DNA of 64,000 nucleotides from Amycolatopsis solani (GCF_033441515.1 NZ_JAWQJT010000002.1:2170001-2234000), one strand, 5' to 3'; shown: positions 1 to 7,518, counted from the first letter of the stretch. Notes: a model not told the origin generated them from the letters alone. Program-made: numbers and translations.

Positions 1-465
1 CCACTCGCGATGGGTCTCGAGGTGCTCGTCGAACGGTGACGGGACCTCCGCCTCCGGCAGTTCCGCGCAGGCTTCGATCAGCACCGCCATGACCTCGTTC
101 GAGAGCGCGGTCGTGTCGGCGGGCGCGTGGTAGCCGGGGACGGGCGTGCCGTAGATGAGGAAGTACCGCTGCGGATCACTGCGCGCCCAGTCCCGGATGA
201 CGTGCGCCAGCATGGCGAAGCCCTGGCCGCGGACCGTCCGGACGGCGTCGGCGAGGCTGCGGTAGGCGTCGCGGATGAGCGCGGTGATCAGCTCGTCCCG
301 GCTCGCGAAGTACCGGTACAGCGCCGGGCCGCTCATGCCCACCTGCTTGGCGATGGCGTTGAGCGACAGCGCGGGCACGCCGGCCGCGGCGATCTGCTCC
401 CAGGCGTGCCGCTTGATCTCTTCACGCACTTGGGCGCGGTAGCGCTCCCGCGGGCTCTCGGTCAC
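1..465 (-). CDS. TetR/AcrR-family regulator, 3' end off the window
   Basis: The gene reads leftward from a GTG at 465 (VTESPRERYRAQ) and is still open at base 1, giving 155 codons. Residues about 15-60 form a TetR DNA-binding domain, with the helix-turn-helix around LNAIAKQVGMSGPALYRYF. The visible C-terminal half looks like a WHG-type ligand domain. It is transcribed divergently from the secreted SRPBCC gene at 559 across a 93-bp spacer that holds a candidate operator. It probably represses itself and that neighbour (inference). The missing end prevents a firm length or ligand-class call. Confidence 0.85.
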   Translation of the reverse strand, partial: MTESPRERYRAQVREEIKRHAWEQIAAAGVPALSLNAIAKQVGMSGPALYRYFASRDELITALIRDAYRSLADAVRTVRGQGFAMLAHVIRDWARSDPQRYFLIYGTPVPGYHAPADTTALSNEVMAVLIEACAELPEAEVPSPFDEHLETHREW

Positions 466-489
466 GGTTAGAGGGTATCACTTTTCCTA

Positions 490-525
490 TTGACACTCAC
501 TCGACGTCGGTTATAGCTTCTAACC
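490..525 (+). promoter_or_regulatory. Promoter with overlapping candidate TetR operator
   Basis: TTGACA at 490-495 and TATAGC at 512-517 are 16 bp apart, a good sigma-70-like promoter for the gene at 559. The -10 hexamer lies inside the imperfect palindrome GGTTATAGCTTCTAACC (509-525), a plausible binding site for the divergent TetR protein. The operator role is inferred. Confidence 0.5.
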
Positions 526-558
526 ATCACGACAAGCCGTAACTTCGAGGAGAACCCC

Positions 559-1167
559 ATGACCCGCTGGCGCACCGCCTTGCTCGCCCTTCCCCTGGCC
601 GCCGGCCTGCTCGGCATCGCGGCACCGGCCGCTTCGGCCGCTTCGGCTCCCGCGCCGGTCACCTGCCGCGGCGAGGGCATCGACCCCGCCGCGCAGCTGC
701 ACCACCGGACGGAGACGCTGGTGCACGCGCCGCCGGGCGCGGTCTGGAACCTGCAGACCGACGTCGCGGGCTGGCCGTCGTGGCAGAGCGCCGTCAGCAC
801 CGCGAAGCGCCTCGACGCCGGCCCGCTGCGCCCGGGCTCGCGGTTCCGGTGGACGACCCCGGTCCCGGCCACCCCCGCGACGCCGGCGACCACGCTGGTC
901 ATCACCTCGACCGTCCACCAGCTCCAGCCGGGCCGCTGCGTCCGCTGGAGCGGCCCGGCGATCGGCGATGGCCTGCGCATCGACCGCGGCGTGCACGTCT
1001 GGACGTTCACCCCGGTCCGCGGTGGCGTCCTCGTCCGCACCGAGGAGAGCTGGACGGGCGAGCAGATCGAAGCCGACCCGGCCACCGCGATGCGGTACCT
1101 GGCCCCCGGCCTCGACGCCTGGCTGGCCGACCTCAAGACGACCGCCGAAGCCCCTTGCCACCGCTGA
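559..1167 (+). CDS. Secreted SRPBCC (polyketide cyclase/START-like) protein
   Basis: The product has 202 aa. Residues 1-28 are a Sec signal peptide (two Arg-containing start, hydrophobic core, AAPAASA cleavage region). The rest has SRPBCC-fold features: an N-terminal VHAPPGAVWNLQTDVAGWPSW segment typical of polyketide cyclase/dehydrase proteins, alternating beta strands and a long C-terminal helix (about 170-195). Such proteins bind small hydrophobic ligands; an exported one is less common. An AGGAG-like sequence (gaggag, 548-553) precedes the ATG. It probably forms an operon with the small membrane gene 17 bp downstream and is likely under the divergent TetR regulator. The ligand is unknown. 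Confidence 0.75.
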   Translation: MTRWRTALLALPLAAGLLGIAAPAASAASAPAPVTCRGEGIDPAAQLHHRTETLVHAPPGAVWNLQTDVAGWPSWQSAVSTAKRLDAGPLRPGSRFRWTTPVPATPATPATTLVITSTVHQLQPGRCVRWSGPAIGDGLRIDRGVHVWTFTPVRGGVLVRTEESWTGEQIEADPATAMRYLAPGLDAWLADLKTTAEAPCHR

Positions 1168-1184
1168 GCCACGAGGAGACCACG

Positions 1185-1520
1185 ATGACCACCACCGCAG
1201 CTCCCGCCCGCCGCACCTCGACCACCACGCTCGTCGCGGCCGGGGCCGTCCCCGTGCTGATCCTCGGCCAGTTCGCGTTCCTGTCCGCGATCCCCATCGC
1301 CGTCGTCCTGGCGGGAGCGCTGCGGGCGAGAAGTCCGCTGCGCTGGTGGGCTTCAGGGCTCGCCGCGGTCTACGCCGCCCTGGTCGGGACCTGGCTGCTG
1401 GGGCCGAGCAGCGCGCCCAGCCTGTCGAAGTTCCTGAGCCCGGTCGCCACGGGGGTGTTCGCCGCGGCCGGGATCGCGGTGGCGGTCGCCGCCGTGGTCA
1501 GCCGCCGGCGTGGCCGATGA
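1185..1520 (+). CDS. Small membrane protein, unknown function
   Basis: The product has 111 aa with three predicted transmembrane stretches, roughly residues 14-41, 50-68 and 85-107, and an Arg-rich end (SRRRGR). The ATG at 1185 follows gaggag (1174-1179) and lies 17 bp after the SRPBCC gene, so the two are probably co-transcribed. I recognise no family. The last 23 bp overlap the 3' end of the convergent ZIP transporter gene. Confidence 0.6.
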   Translation: MTTTAAPARRTSTTTLVAAGAVPVLILGQFAFLSAIPIAVVLAGALRARSPLRWWASGLAAVYAALVGTWLLGPSSAPSLSKFLSPVATGVFAAAGIAVAVAAVVSRRRGR

Positions 1521-2268
1521 GGAACGCCGTGAGGAAACCGAGCGTGGCGAGCAGACCGGTGTAGAGCTCGGTGCGTTCGAACGCTTCGGGGATCATGGTG
1601 TCGGCGATCATCGCCAGGATCGCCCCCGCGGCCACCGCCGTGATCGCGGCGACGGTCGCGGGGGAAGCCGTCCGCAGCAGCAGGTTGCCGAAGAGGGCGG
1701 CGGCCCCGCTGGCGACGGCGATGCCGCCCCACACCCCGAAGACGTACCGGGCGCCGCGCCCGGCGTTCTTCATGCCCGCCGCGCTGGACAGCCCTTCCGG
1801 GACGTTCGAGATGAACACGGCCGCGAGCACCGCCAGGCCGACTCCTCCCCCGCCGAGCAGCGACACCCCCAGCACCACGGACTCCGGCACGCCGTCGAGC
1901 AGCGCGCCGACGGCGATGGCGGCCCCGCTGCCCGCGGTGTCCTGTTCGGACGGTTGCCGGTCATCGGAACGCTTGCGGTGGCGGGCACCCCGCCGGGCCA
2001 GCAGCACGTTGATCCCCACGTACCCGGCCGCACCGGCAAGGAAGCCACCCGCGGTCGGCGCGAGGCCGCCGGTCCGCTGCGCTTCGTCCACGAGGTCGAA
2101 GGCCAGCGCGGAGATCAGCACCCCGGCCCCGAAGGCCATCACCCCGGCGACCACCCGCTGCGGCACGCGCACCCACCACGCGACCGCGGCGCCGAGCACG
2201 AGCGCGGCCCCGCCGAGCAGGCCCCACAGCCCGGCCTCCGCCCATTGCGGCACGAGAACCCCTTCCAC
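1498..2268 (-). CDS. ZIP-family divalent metal transporter
   Basis: The product has 256 aa with about eight transmembrane helices, the usual ZIP/ZupT size. The family's metal-site helices are visible: GALLDGVPESVVLG (TM4-like) and FISNVPEGLSSAAG (TM5-like), carrying the N/D-x-x-P-E motifs that coordinate Zn2+ or other divalent ions. The polar loop between the two halves is short and His/Arg-rich (RRGARHRKRSDDRQ), which fits a metal-gathering loop. The ATG at 2268 follows aagggg on the coding strand. Prokaryotic ZIPs import metals down a gradient. The substrate cannot be fixed from sequence. Confidence 0.85.
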   Translation of the reverse strand: MEGVLVPQWAEAGLWGLLGGAALVLGAAVAWWVRVPQRVVAGVMAFGAGVLISALAFDLVDEAQRTGGLAPTAGGFLAGAAGYVGINVLLARRGARHRKRSDDRQPSEQDTAGSGAAIAVGALLDGVPESVVLGVSLLGGGGVGLAVLAAVFISNVPEGLSSAAGMKNAGRGARYVFGVWGGIAVASGAAALFGNLLLRTASPATVAAITAVAAGAILAMIADTMIPEAFERTELYTGLLATLGFLTAFLIGHAGG

Positions 2269-2365
2269 CGGCGGCCGATATGTCGACTGTGGCGCGGGTC
2301 ACGGAATGCCCGTGGATCTTCGGCGCTACACCCGGAGAGAACCCGTTCGACCCCGAGGGAGCACC

Positions 2366-2491
2366 ATGTCCACCACCACCCCGGAAGAAGTCACCGCGCC
2401 GGCCGTGCCCGCGCTGGACGACTTCGACTTCGAGCTCACCGACGGTGCCGCCTGCCGGATCGACGACCCGGACTGCGAAGCCTGCCAGTGA
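2366..2491 (+). CDS. 41-aa acidic Cys-containing peptide, RiPP-precursor-like
   Basis: The ATG at 2366 follows gaggga (2355-2360) at good spacing and encodes 41 residues ending in DDPDCEACQ. The N-terminal half is Pro/Thr/Ala-rich and could be a leader. An acidic aromatic DDFDFELTD block sits in the middle. The end carries three Cys (AAC, DCEAC). That layout recalls actinobacterial RiPP precursors of the FxLD type, but no lanthipeptide, YcaO or radical-SAM enzyme is nearby, so a RiPP role is speculative. A perfect 15-bp hairpin starts four bases past the stop. It could also be a small metal-binding peptide; the divergent neighbour is a ZIP transporter. Confidence 0.5.
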   Translation: MSTTTPEEVTAPAVPALDDFDFELTDGAACRIDDPDCEACQ

Positions 2492-2494
2492 GAC

Positions 2495-2528
2495 CCGGCG
2501 CCGGCCGGGCACACCCGGCCGGCGCCGG
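2495..2528. terminator. Perfect 15-bp GC hairpin, likely bidirectional terminator
   Basis: A stem of CCGGCGCCGGCCGGG closes on its exact reverse complement with a four-base CACA loop. It lies between the 41-aa peptide stop (2491) and the stop of the opposing 46-aa membrane peptide (2535). There is no T-tract, which is usual for actinomycete terminators. Confidence 0.6.
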
Positions 2529-2534
2529 AAACCC

Positions 2535-2675
2535 CTACAAGTGCATGGCCAGCCACAACGCCATCCAGGCGAGGCACGCCAGCGCGCCGCCCACCCCGAA
2601 CGCCAGCAGTACGCGTCGCAGCCCCGCGACGACCCCGGCCCGGCCCGTCATTTCGGTGATTCCCGCATCAGCCAT
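2535..2675 (-). CDS. 46-aa single-pass membrane peptide
   Basis: This leftward frame begins at the ATG at 2675 (MADAGITEMTGRAG) and codes for 46 aa. Residues about 20-45 are one strongly hydrophobic helix (LLAFGVGGALACLAWMALWLAMHL), preceded by RAGVVAGLRR, which sets a positive-inside topology. The ribosome-binding site is weak. It is convergent with the 41-aa peptide gene and shares its terminator hairpin. No family is recognised. Small size and lack of a clear RBS limit confidence. Confidence 0.35.
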   Translation of the reverse strand: MADAGITEMTGRAGVVAGLRRVLLAFGVGGALACLAWMALWLAMHL

Positions 2676-2716
2676 GGCGAAGTGATGCCCCCGTCCGGGC
2701 GCGGCAAACCTCGGCG

Positions 2717-3553
2717 CTAGCCCGCGTCGCCCATCACCAGCCCTTCGATCGTGTGCTTCTGGGTGATCGGCCGCAGCACGTCGACGATCGGGCAGTCCAG
2801 GTGCGCGCGCACGGATTCCGGCAGCGACGCCCAGAACTCGCGGGTCACGGCGGTGTCGTGGCGGGCGTCGTTGCCCGCGCCCGGCGCGTCGAGGCCGAGC
2901 ACGAGCACCGGGCGGGACTTGGCCGAGTGGTTCGCCGTGCCGCGGTGGATCGTCAGCGCCGAGCGGACCGAGACGTCGCCCATCCGCGGGAACTTGCGGG
3001 CCGCGAGCTCCCGGTAACGCGGGTAGGCCGTGCGCGGCGGGAACATGCCGTGATCGAAGGCCTCGCCGTCGTCCCAGTGCGTGCCGGGCGCGATTTCGAA
3101 CGGGCCCATGTCCGGCTCGGTGTCGACCGCGGTCACGTTGATCGCCAGCGATGTCAGCCTGCGGTGCCGCGCGGTTTCTTCCGGCATCGGGAAGTCCCGG
3201 TGCCACGGCTGGTCGACCGCGCCGGCCAGCGGGACGTCGAAGCCGACCTCGACGATCCGGTAGTCCGGCCCCAGCACCGCTTCGGCGACGGCCGTGAGCC
3301 ACGGGTGGCTCACCAGGTCGGCGAACCCGCGCAGCTGCTCCGGGTGGATCTCGACGTAGAAGCGGTTCGGCCCGCGGCCGACGGCGCCGCCCGGCCGGGC
3401 GCGGGCCTCGGTGAACGCCGCGTCGATGTCTTCGCCGAGGCGCTCGACCCAGTCGCGGGTGAAGGCCTGCGGCAGGCCGATGATGCCGTCCCGGACGAGG
3501 CGCTCGGTGAGCGTCTCGAGGTCGGCGGCGGGCAGCGAAGTGGGAGCGGACAT
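2717..3553 (-). CDS. Phytanoyl-CoA dioxygenase (PhyH)-family Fe(II)/2-oxoglutarate oxygenase
   Basis: The product has 278 aa and the PhyH jelly-roll pattern. The iron ligands are visible as WHRDF (H118, D120) and a distal His around H203 in TIHRGTANHS. A downstream Arg near 214 (KSRPVLVL) fits the 2-oxoglutarate carboxylate anchor. The ATG at 3553 follows aggagg (revcomp of tcctcct at 3559-3564). The family hydroxylates diverse small molecules, so the substrate is open. It is divergent from the LacI regulator at 3633, with a perfect 26-bp palindrome between them, so LacI very probably controls it. Confidence 0.85.
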   Translation of the reverse strand: MSAPTSLPAADLETLTERLVRDGIIGLPQAFTRDWVERLGEDIDAAFTEARARPGGAVGRGPNRFYVEIHPEQLRGFADLVSHPWLTAVAEAVLGPDYRIVEVGFDVPLAGAVDQPWHRDFPMPEETARHRRLTSLAINVTAVDTEPDMGPFEIAPGTHWDDGEAFDHGMFPPRTAYPRYRELAARKFPRMGDVSVRSALTIHRGTANHSAKSRPVLVLGLDAPGAGNDARHDTAVTREFWASLPESVRAHLDCPIVDVLRPITQKHTIEGLVMGDAG

Positions 3554-3590
3554 CCGGTCCTCCTGGGGCACGACGGCGTGGCACCTCAGT

Positions 3591-3616
3591 TTGCAACGTG
3601 GCATGCCACGTTGCAA
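3591..3616. promoter_or_regulatory. 26-bp perfect palindrome, LacI operator
   Basis: The left half is TTGCAACGTGGCA and the right half is its exact reverse complement, centred on the CATG core. It lies 38 bp upstream of the PhyH start and 16 bp upstream of the LacI start, the expected place for a shared operator. It contains the central CG-rich symmetric core typical of LacI/GalR sites. Confidence 0.8.
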
Positions 3617-3632
3617 GAGGTACGCTCCCCGG

Positions 3633-4619
3633 GTGAACCCGAAACTGCGTGACGTGGCCGAACACGCCGGTGTGTCCGTGCGGACGGTGTCCAACGTGGT
3701 CAACGGGTTCCGGTACGTGGCCCCGGCGACCCGCGAGCGGGTGCAGGCGAGCATCGACGCGCTCGGCTACCGGCCCAACCTGGCCGCCCGGACGCTGCGG
3801 CGCGGCCGGACCGGGCTGATCGCGCTGGTGATCCCCGAGATCGACTCGCCGTACTTCGCCGAGCTCGCCGCGCGGACCGTGCGCATCGCCGAAGCCCGCG
3901 GCCTGACCGTGCTCATCGACCAGACCGACGGCGACGCCGAGCGCGAGAAGCAGCTGCTGCACGGGCAGCGCAGCCAGCTGGTCGACGGCGTCCTGTTCAG
4001 CCCGTGGGCGGTGGCGCCCGCCGAGCTGGCCGCGCGCACCGACCCGGTCCCGCTGGTGCTGCTCGGCGAGCACGACGGCACCGGGGGCGTCGACCACGTC
4101 GCGATCGACAACGTCGAGGCGGCCCGCGAAGCCACCGCCCACCTGCTGGCCGCCGGCCGCCGCCGGGTCGCGGCGCTGGGCATCCAGCCGCGTTCGCTGA
4201 ACGCGACGGCCCGGCAGCGCCTCACCGGCTACCGGCGGGCACTGGCCGACGCGGGGTTGCCCGCCGCCCCGGAGCTGGAAGTCGCGGTCCGGCGCCTGCA
4301 CCGCGCCGACGGCCACGCCGCGATGCTCGCCCTGCTGGAGCTGCCCGAACCGCCCGACGCGGTCTTCTGCTTCACCGACGAGCTGGCCCTGGGCGCGCTG
4401 CGCGCCGCCGCCGACCGCGGCGTCACTGTCCCCGGCGAGCTGGCTCTGGTGGGTTTCGACGACATCGAAGACGGCCGCTACAGCGTCCCCGCGCTCACGA
4501 CGGTCTCCCCGGACAAGGACCGCATCGCGGAACTTGCGCTGGACCGCCTGACCCAGCCCCCGGCCGGCCCCCGCTCGATCGTCGCGCCGCACCGGCTGGT
4601 GGTCCGCGGCACCAGCTGA
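3633..4619 (+). CDS. LacI-family transcriptional regulator
   Basis: The GTG at 3633 gives 328 aa, the usual LacI length. Residues 1-50 are the LacI helix-turn-helix plus hinge (LRDVAEHAGVSVRTVSNVVNG, then ALGYRPNLAARTLRRGRTG). Residues about 60-328 form the periplasmic-binding-protein-like effector domain, with the characteristic ALVGFDDIEDGRYSVPALTTV near 275-295. Starting farther upstream would place the operator inside the gene, so GTG 3633 is preferred. The divergent PhyH oxygenase is its likely target; the effector may be a sugar or sugar-like molecule (family knowledge). Confidence 0.9.
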   Translation: MNPKLRDVAEHAGVSVRTVSNVVNGFRYVAPATRERVQASIDALGYRPNLAARTLRRGRTGLIALVIPEIDSPYFAELAARTVRIAEARGLTVLIDQTDGDAEREKQLLHGQRSQLVDGVLFSPWAVAPAELAARTDPVPLVLLGEHDGTGGVDHVAIDNVEAAREATAHLLAAGRRRVAALGIQPRSLNATARQRLTGYRRALADAGLPAAPELEVAVRRLHRADGHAAMLALLELPEPPDAVFCFTDELALGALRAAADRGVTVPGELALVGFDDIEDGRYSVPALTTVSPDKDRIAELALDRLTQPPAGPRSIVAPHRLVVRGTS

Positions 4620-4620
4620 G

Positions 4621-5898
4621 CTACAGCGCGAGCGCCACCCGGTCCCGGCCCGCCTTCTTGCCCGCGTACAGGGCTTCGTCGGCCGCGCGGATGACCTCGT
4701 CCAGGCCCGCTTCGGGCTCCGCCGGGTGCAGGGCCGCGCCGATGGTCGCCGACAGCGCGACCGGTTCGCCGGCGGGCGTGGTGATGCGCAGCGCCCGGAT
4801 CCGGACGCGGATCCGCTCGGCGACCGCCCGGACCTCGGCTTCGTCGACGTCGGGCAGCAGGACGGCGAACTCTTCCCCGCCGTAGCGCCCGACCGTGTCC
4901 CCGCGCCGGACGGTCTTCGCCAGCACGGTCGCGACCTCGGCGAGGACGTCGTCGCCGACCGGGTGGCCGTGGGTGTCGTTGATGCGCTTGAACCAGTCGA
5001 GGTCGATCATCAGCACGCCGGTCCGGCCGCCGGTGGTGCGGGCGCGCTGGAGCGCCCGCTCGGCCTGCTGGTGCCACGCGATCGCGTTGAGCAGCCCGGT
5101 GCGCTGGTCGGTGCGCGCGGCGAGCTTGAGCTGGTCGAGCTGGACGCACTGGTGCAGCGCGAACGTCGGGATGATCATCAGCAGCGCCGCGGGCGGCCAC
5201 CACAACAGGGCGAGCGCGACGAACACGCCGAGTGCCAGCTGGCTGACCTCCAGGAGGTTGTCCGAGGCGCTGCCCAGCAGCCGCCGGGGGTGCTCGACGG
5301 TGACCGTCCACGCGATGACCGCGCCGACGAGCGCGGTGTTGACCGTCCACTGCACGGCGCCCGCGGCGACCACGGCGGCGAGGTCCGCCCAGCCGGGCCG
5401 GGCGCCGTCGCCGAGGTGGGCGAGGTGCTCGTGCGCGCCGGTCAGCCGCAGCACGGCGGCCGCCGCGGCCGCGGCCAGCGCGAGCGTGGCGGCGGTGAAC
5501 ACCGTGCGGTGCGGCGGGCGGACCGGGTCGAACCGGTTGACCAGCAGCCAGCGGTGGCCGTAGATCACCGCGACCAGCGCGAGCTCGAGGACCAGCGGCA
5601 GGGCGAGCACCCCGGCGAAGATCCAGACGCTGCAGAGGTCGACGTACGGCGAGCCGGTGCGGTCACGGCGCCGCTGCTCGATCAGGTGTGAAGCGTGCAG
5701 GTGCGGCAACGCGGCCGCGGCCAGCCAGCCCGCCGTCGCCCACTCCTGGGGTGTCGGCGCCGTCCGCGCCGCCAGCACCAGGACGGCCAGCGCCGCCAGA
5801 TCGACCGCCAGTACGAAGAACCGCACCCGCCCGGGCAACGACCACAGCTTCCACCGCGGTGGTGCCCAGCCCCCTGGAACGCTCGTGCCTCCGCTCAT
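4621..5898 (-). CDS. Membrane-anchored diguanylate cyclase (GGDEF)
   Basis: The product has 425 aa. Residues about 20-255 hold roughly seven or eight transmembrane segments. Residues about 265-425 are a GGDEF domain with GGEEF at 340-344, the substrate-site DLDWFKRINDTHGH, and an RxxD inhibitory site (R331-D334) five residues before GGEEF. All key residues are intact, so an active, product-inhibited c-di-GMP synthase is expected. The start at ATG 5898 (MSGGTSVPGGW) follows ggaggcg on the coding strand. It is convergent with LacI, and its 325-bp upstream region contains the MSDKGW micro-ORFs on the other strand. Confidence 0.88.
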   Translation of the reverse strand: MSGGTSVPGGWAPPRWKLWSLPGRVRFFVLAVDLAALAVLVLAARTAPTPQEWATAGWLAAAALPHLHASHLIEQRRRDRTGSPYVDLCSVWIFAGVLALPLVLELALVAVIYGHRWLLVNRFDPVRPPHRTVFTAATLALAAAAAAAVLRLTGAHEHLAHLGDGARPGWADLAAVVAAGAVQWTVNTALVGAVIAWTVTVEHPRRLLGSASDNLLEVSQLALGVFVALALLWWPPAALLMIIPTFALHQCVQLDQLKLAARTDQRTGLLNAIAWHQQAERALQRARTTGGRTGVLMIDLDWFKRINDTHGHPVGDDVLAEVATVLAKTVRRGDTVGRYGGEEFAVLLPDVDEAEVRAVAERIRVRIRALRITTPAGEPVALSATIGAALHPAEPEAGLDEVIRAADEALYAGKKAGRDRVALAL

Positions 5899-6061
5899 CG
5901 CAGCGCCTCCCCGCCCGGCTCCGCGCCGGTGAACACCTGCTCGCCCAGGGTAGTCGCGTTGCGGTCGGGTGTCAGCCGTTTCCCCGCGGCGCGACCCGAC
6001 CGGGCGGCTGGGACGATTCGGAGTATCCGAGACCGGACGAACCGCACGGAAAGGCGAGCCG

Positions 6062-6082
6062 ATGAGCGACAAGGGCTGGTGA
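6062..6082 (+). CDS. MSDKGW micro-ORF, copy 1
   Basis: This six-codon ORF reads ATG AGC GAC AAG GGC TGG TGA. A purine-rich Shine-Dalgarno-like stretch (gaaaggcgag) ends five bases before it. It is the first of three tandem copies that encode the same hexapeptide. It is the only copy that uses AAG rather than AAA for Lys. The sequence aaccccc follows the stop. No function is known to me. Confidence 0.5.
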   Translation: MSDKGW

Positions 6083-6132
6083 ACCCCCGCGTCCGACCCC
6101 GTTCCGCCGGGCATCGAGAAGAGGAGCGCGCG

Positions 6133-6153
6133 ATGAGCGACAAAGGCTGGTGA
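6133..6153 (+). CDS. MSDKGW micro-ORF, copy 2
   Basis: The peptide is identical to copy 1, with the Lys codon AAA. It begins 71 bp after copy 1 and is preceded by its own RBS-like agaagaggag. The sequence between copies is unrelated apart from the purine-rich tract before the ATG and aacccccg after the stop, so the conserved part is the coding unit. Confidence 0.5.
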   Translation: MSDKGW

Positions 6154-6195
6154 ACCCCCGTCCCCCCACCCCCGGCCACCGACAAGGAGCAGGCG

Positions 6196-6216
6196 ATGAG
6201 CGACAAAGGCTGGTGA
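6196..6216 (+). CDS. MSDKGW micro-ORF, copy 3
   Basis: This is the third copy, 63 bp after copy 2, preceded by acaaggag and followed by aacccgcg. It ends seven bases before the stop of the convergent MFS gene (6224). There is therefore no same-strand gene immediately downstream, which argues against an attenuator leader peptide. Confidence 0.5.
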   Translation: MSDKGW

Positions 6217-6223
6217 ACCCGCG

Positions 6224-7441
6224 TCAGGCTTCGGCGGGCAGGGCGGCCGAGACCACGTCCGGCCGCCGTCGTGACCACGCGGCGGCCGCGGCGAGCGCGA
6301 CCAGCGCTCCCGCGGTGCCCGCCACGGCGATCGCCGTGGCCGCCCCGGCCAGCTGCGCGAGCACCCCGCCGAGCACGATCCCGAGCCCCTGCCCGGCGAT
6401 CAGCCCGGTCCGCGCGAAGCCGAGGGCCCGTCCCCGCAGCGGCGGCGGCGACAGCTGGACGAACGTCGCCCCCGCGGTGACCTGGTACGCCGAGCACACC
6501 CCGGACAGGAACAGCAGCGCCAGCGCCGTGCTCAGCGCGGGCTGGGCCCAGTAGGCCACGAGCGGCGCCGACGTCCCGACCGCGAGCACGCCCAGCGCGC
6601 GCACCCGCACCCGCCGCGCGACCAGCCGCAGCAGCAGCGCGCCGGCGACCGCGCCCGCCGGTTCCGCCGCGAGGAGCACCCCGATCCAGCCGCCACCCGC
6701 GCCGACTTCCCTGGCGAACGGCACCGCGAGCCCTTCGGGGACGACAGTGAACAACGCCAGCCAGCCCAGCCAGACCAGCGTCGCGAGCGTCCGGTCGCGG
6801 CGGACGGCGACCGCGCCCGCGGCGACCTGCCGCCACCACGACGTCCCGCCCGGGGTCCGGCCACCGGCCGGCGGGTGGACGCCGAGGCCGGTGCGGATCA
6901 GCACCGCCGAGACGGCGAAGGTGGCGGCGTCGATCGCCAGCGCGGTGTGCGCGCCGACGCCGGTCACCACGAACGCGGCCGCCGCGAACCCCAGCACCAA
7001 GCACAGCTGCGTGGTGACCTGCTGCACCGCTTGGCCGGCTTCGTAGCGGGTGCCCAGCAGCTCCGGCAGCACCGCGCCCTGCGCCGCCGAGAACGGCGCT
7101 TCGGCGAGCTGGACGAGCACCAGCAGCGCCGCCATCAACGGCAGCGGAGCCGTGGGCAGGGCCATCACCGCCACGAGCGCCGCCCGCACGACGTCGCACG
7201 TCACCATGACCCGGCGCCGGGGGAACCGGTCGGCCAGCCACGAAAGCAGCGCGCCCGAGACGAGCGCGGGCAGCATCGACAGCGCGTACGTCGCCGCGCT
7301 CAGCGCCGCCGATCCGGTGCGCTGGAACACGAGGATCGACAGCGCGACGCGCGCCAGCTGGTCGCCGGCCACCGAGAGCAGGCCGGCGAACCACACGACC
7401 CGGAACCCGCGCACCGCGAACGCCGACCACGTTCCGGCCAT
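6224..7441 (-). CDS. MFS transporter, drug-exporter-like
   Basis: The product has 405 aa with about 12 hydrophobic helices and a lengthy cytoplasmic loop near the middle (GVHPPAGGRTPGGTSWWRQ). The family loop motif appears as WLADRFPRRRVM between TM2 and TM3. The ATG at 7441 (MAGTWSAFAVRGF) is preceded by a G-rich tract, whereas the GTG at 7462 has no visible RBS. The overall look is that of the multidrug efflux/enterobactin-exporter-like MFS group. Its 3' end abuts the MSDKGW array. Whether it exports their product is speculative, because it is on the opposite strand. Confidence 0.8.
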   Translation of the reverse strand: MAGTWSAFAVRGFRVVWFAGLLSVAGDQLARVALSILVFQRTGSAALSAATYALSMLPALVSGALLSWLADRFPRRRVMVTCDVVRAALVAVMALPTAPLPLMAALLVLVQLAEAPFSAAQGAVLPELLGTRYEAGQAVQQVTTQLCLVLGFAAAAFVVTGVGAHTALAIDAATFAVSAVLIRTGLGVHPPAGGRTPGGTSWWRQVAAGAVAVRRDRTLATLVWLGWLALFTVVPEGLAVPFAREVGAGGGWIGVLLAAEPAGAVAGALLLRLVARRVRVRALGVLAVGTSAPLVAYWAQPALSTALALLFLSGVCSAYQVTAGATFVQLSPPPLRGRALGFARTGLIAGQGLGIVLGGVLAQLAGAATAIAVAGTAGALVALAAAAAWSRRRPDVVSAALPAEA

Positions 7442-7518
7442 CCCCACCCCCCAGGCTGTCACGGAGAGCGCCGCCTGAAGCGCTCAGCGTAGTGCCTGCC
7501 CGGAGCCGCGGTCCACCA

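Noticed and set aside
5990..6170. Leftward translation containing repeated VHQPLSLI peptides
   Set aside because: It is the reverse strand of the MSDKGW units; no start codon with RBS precedes it and the repeats are not in one frame throughout.
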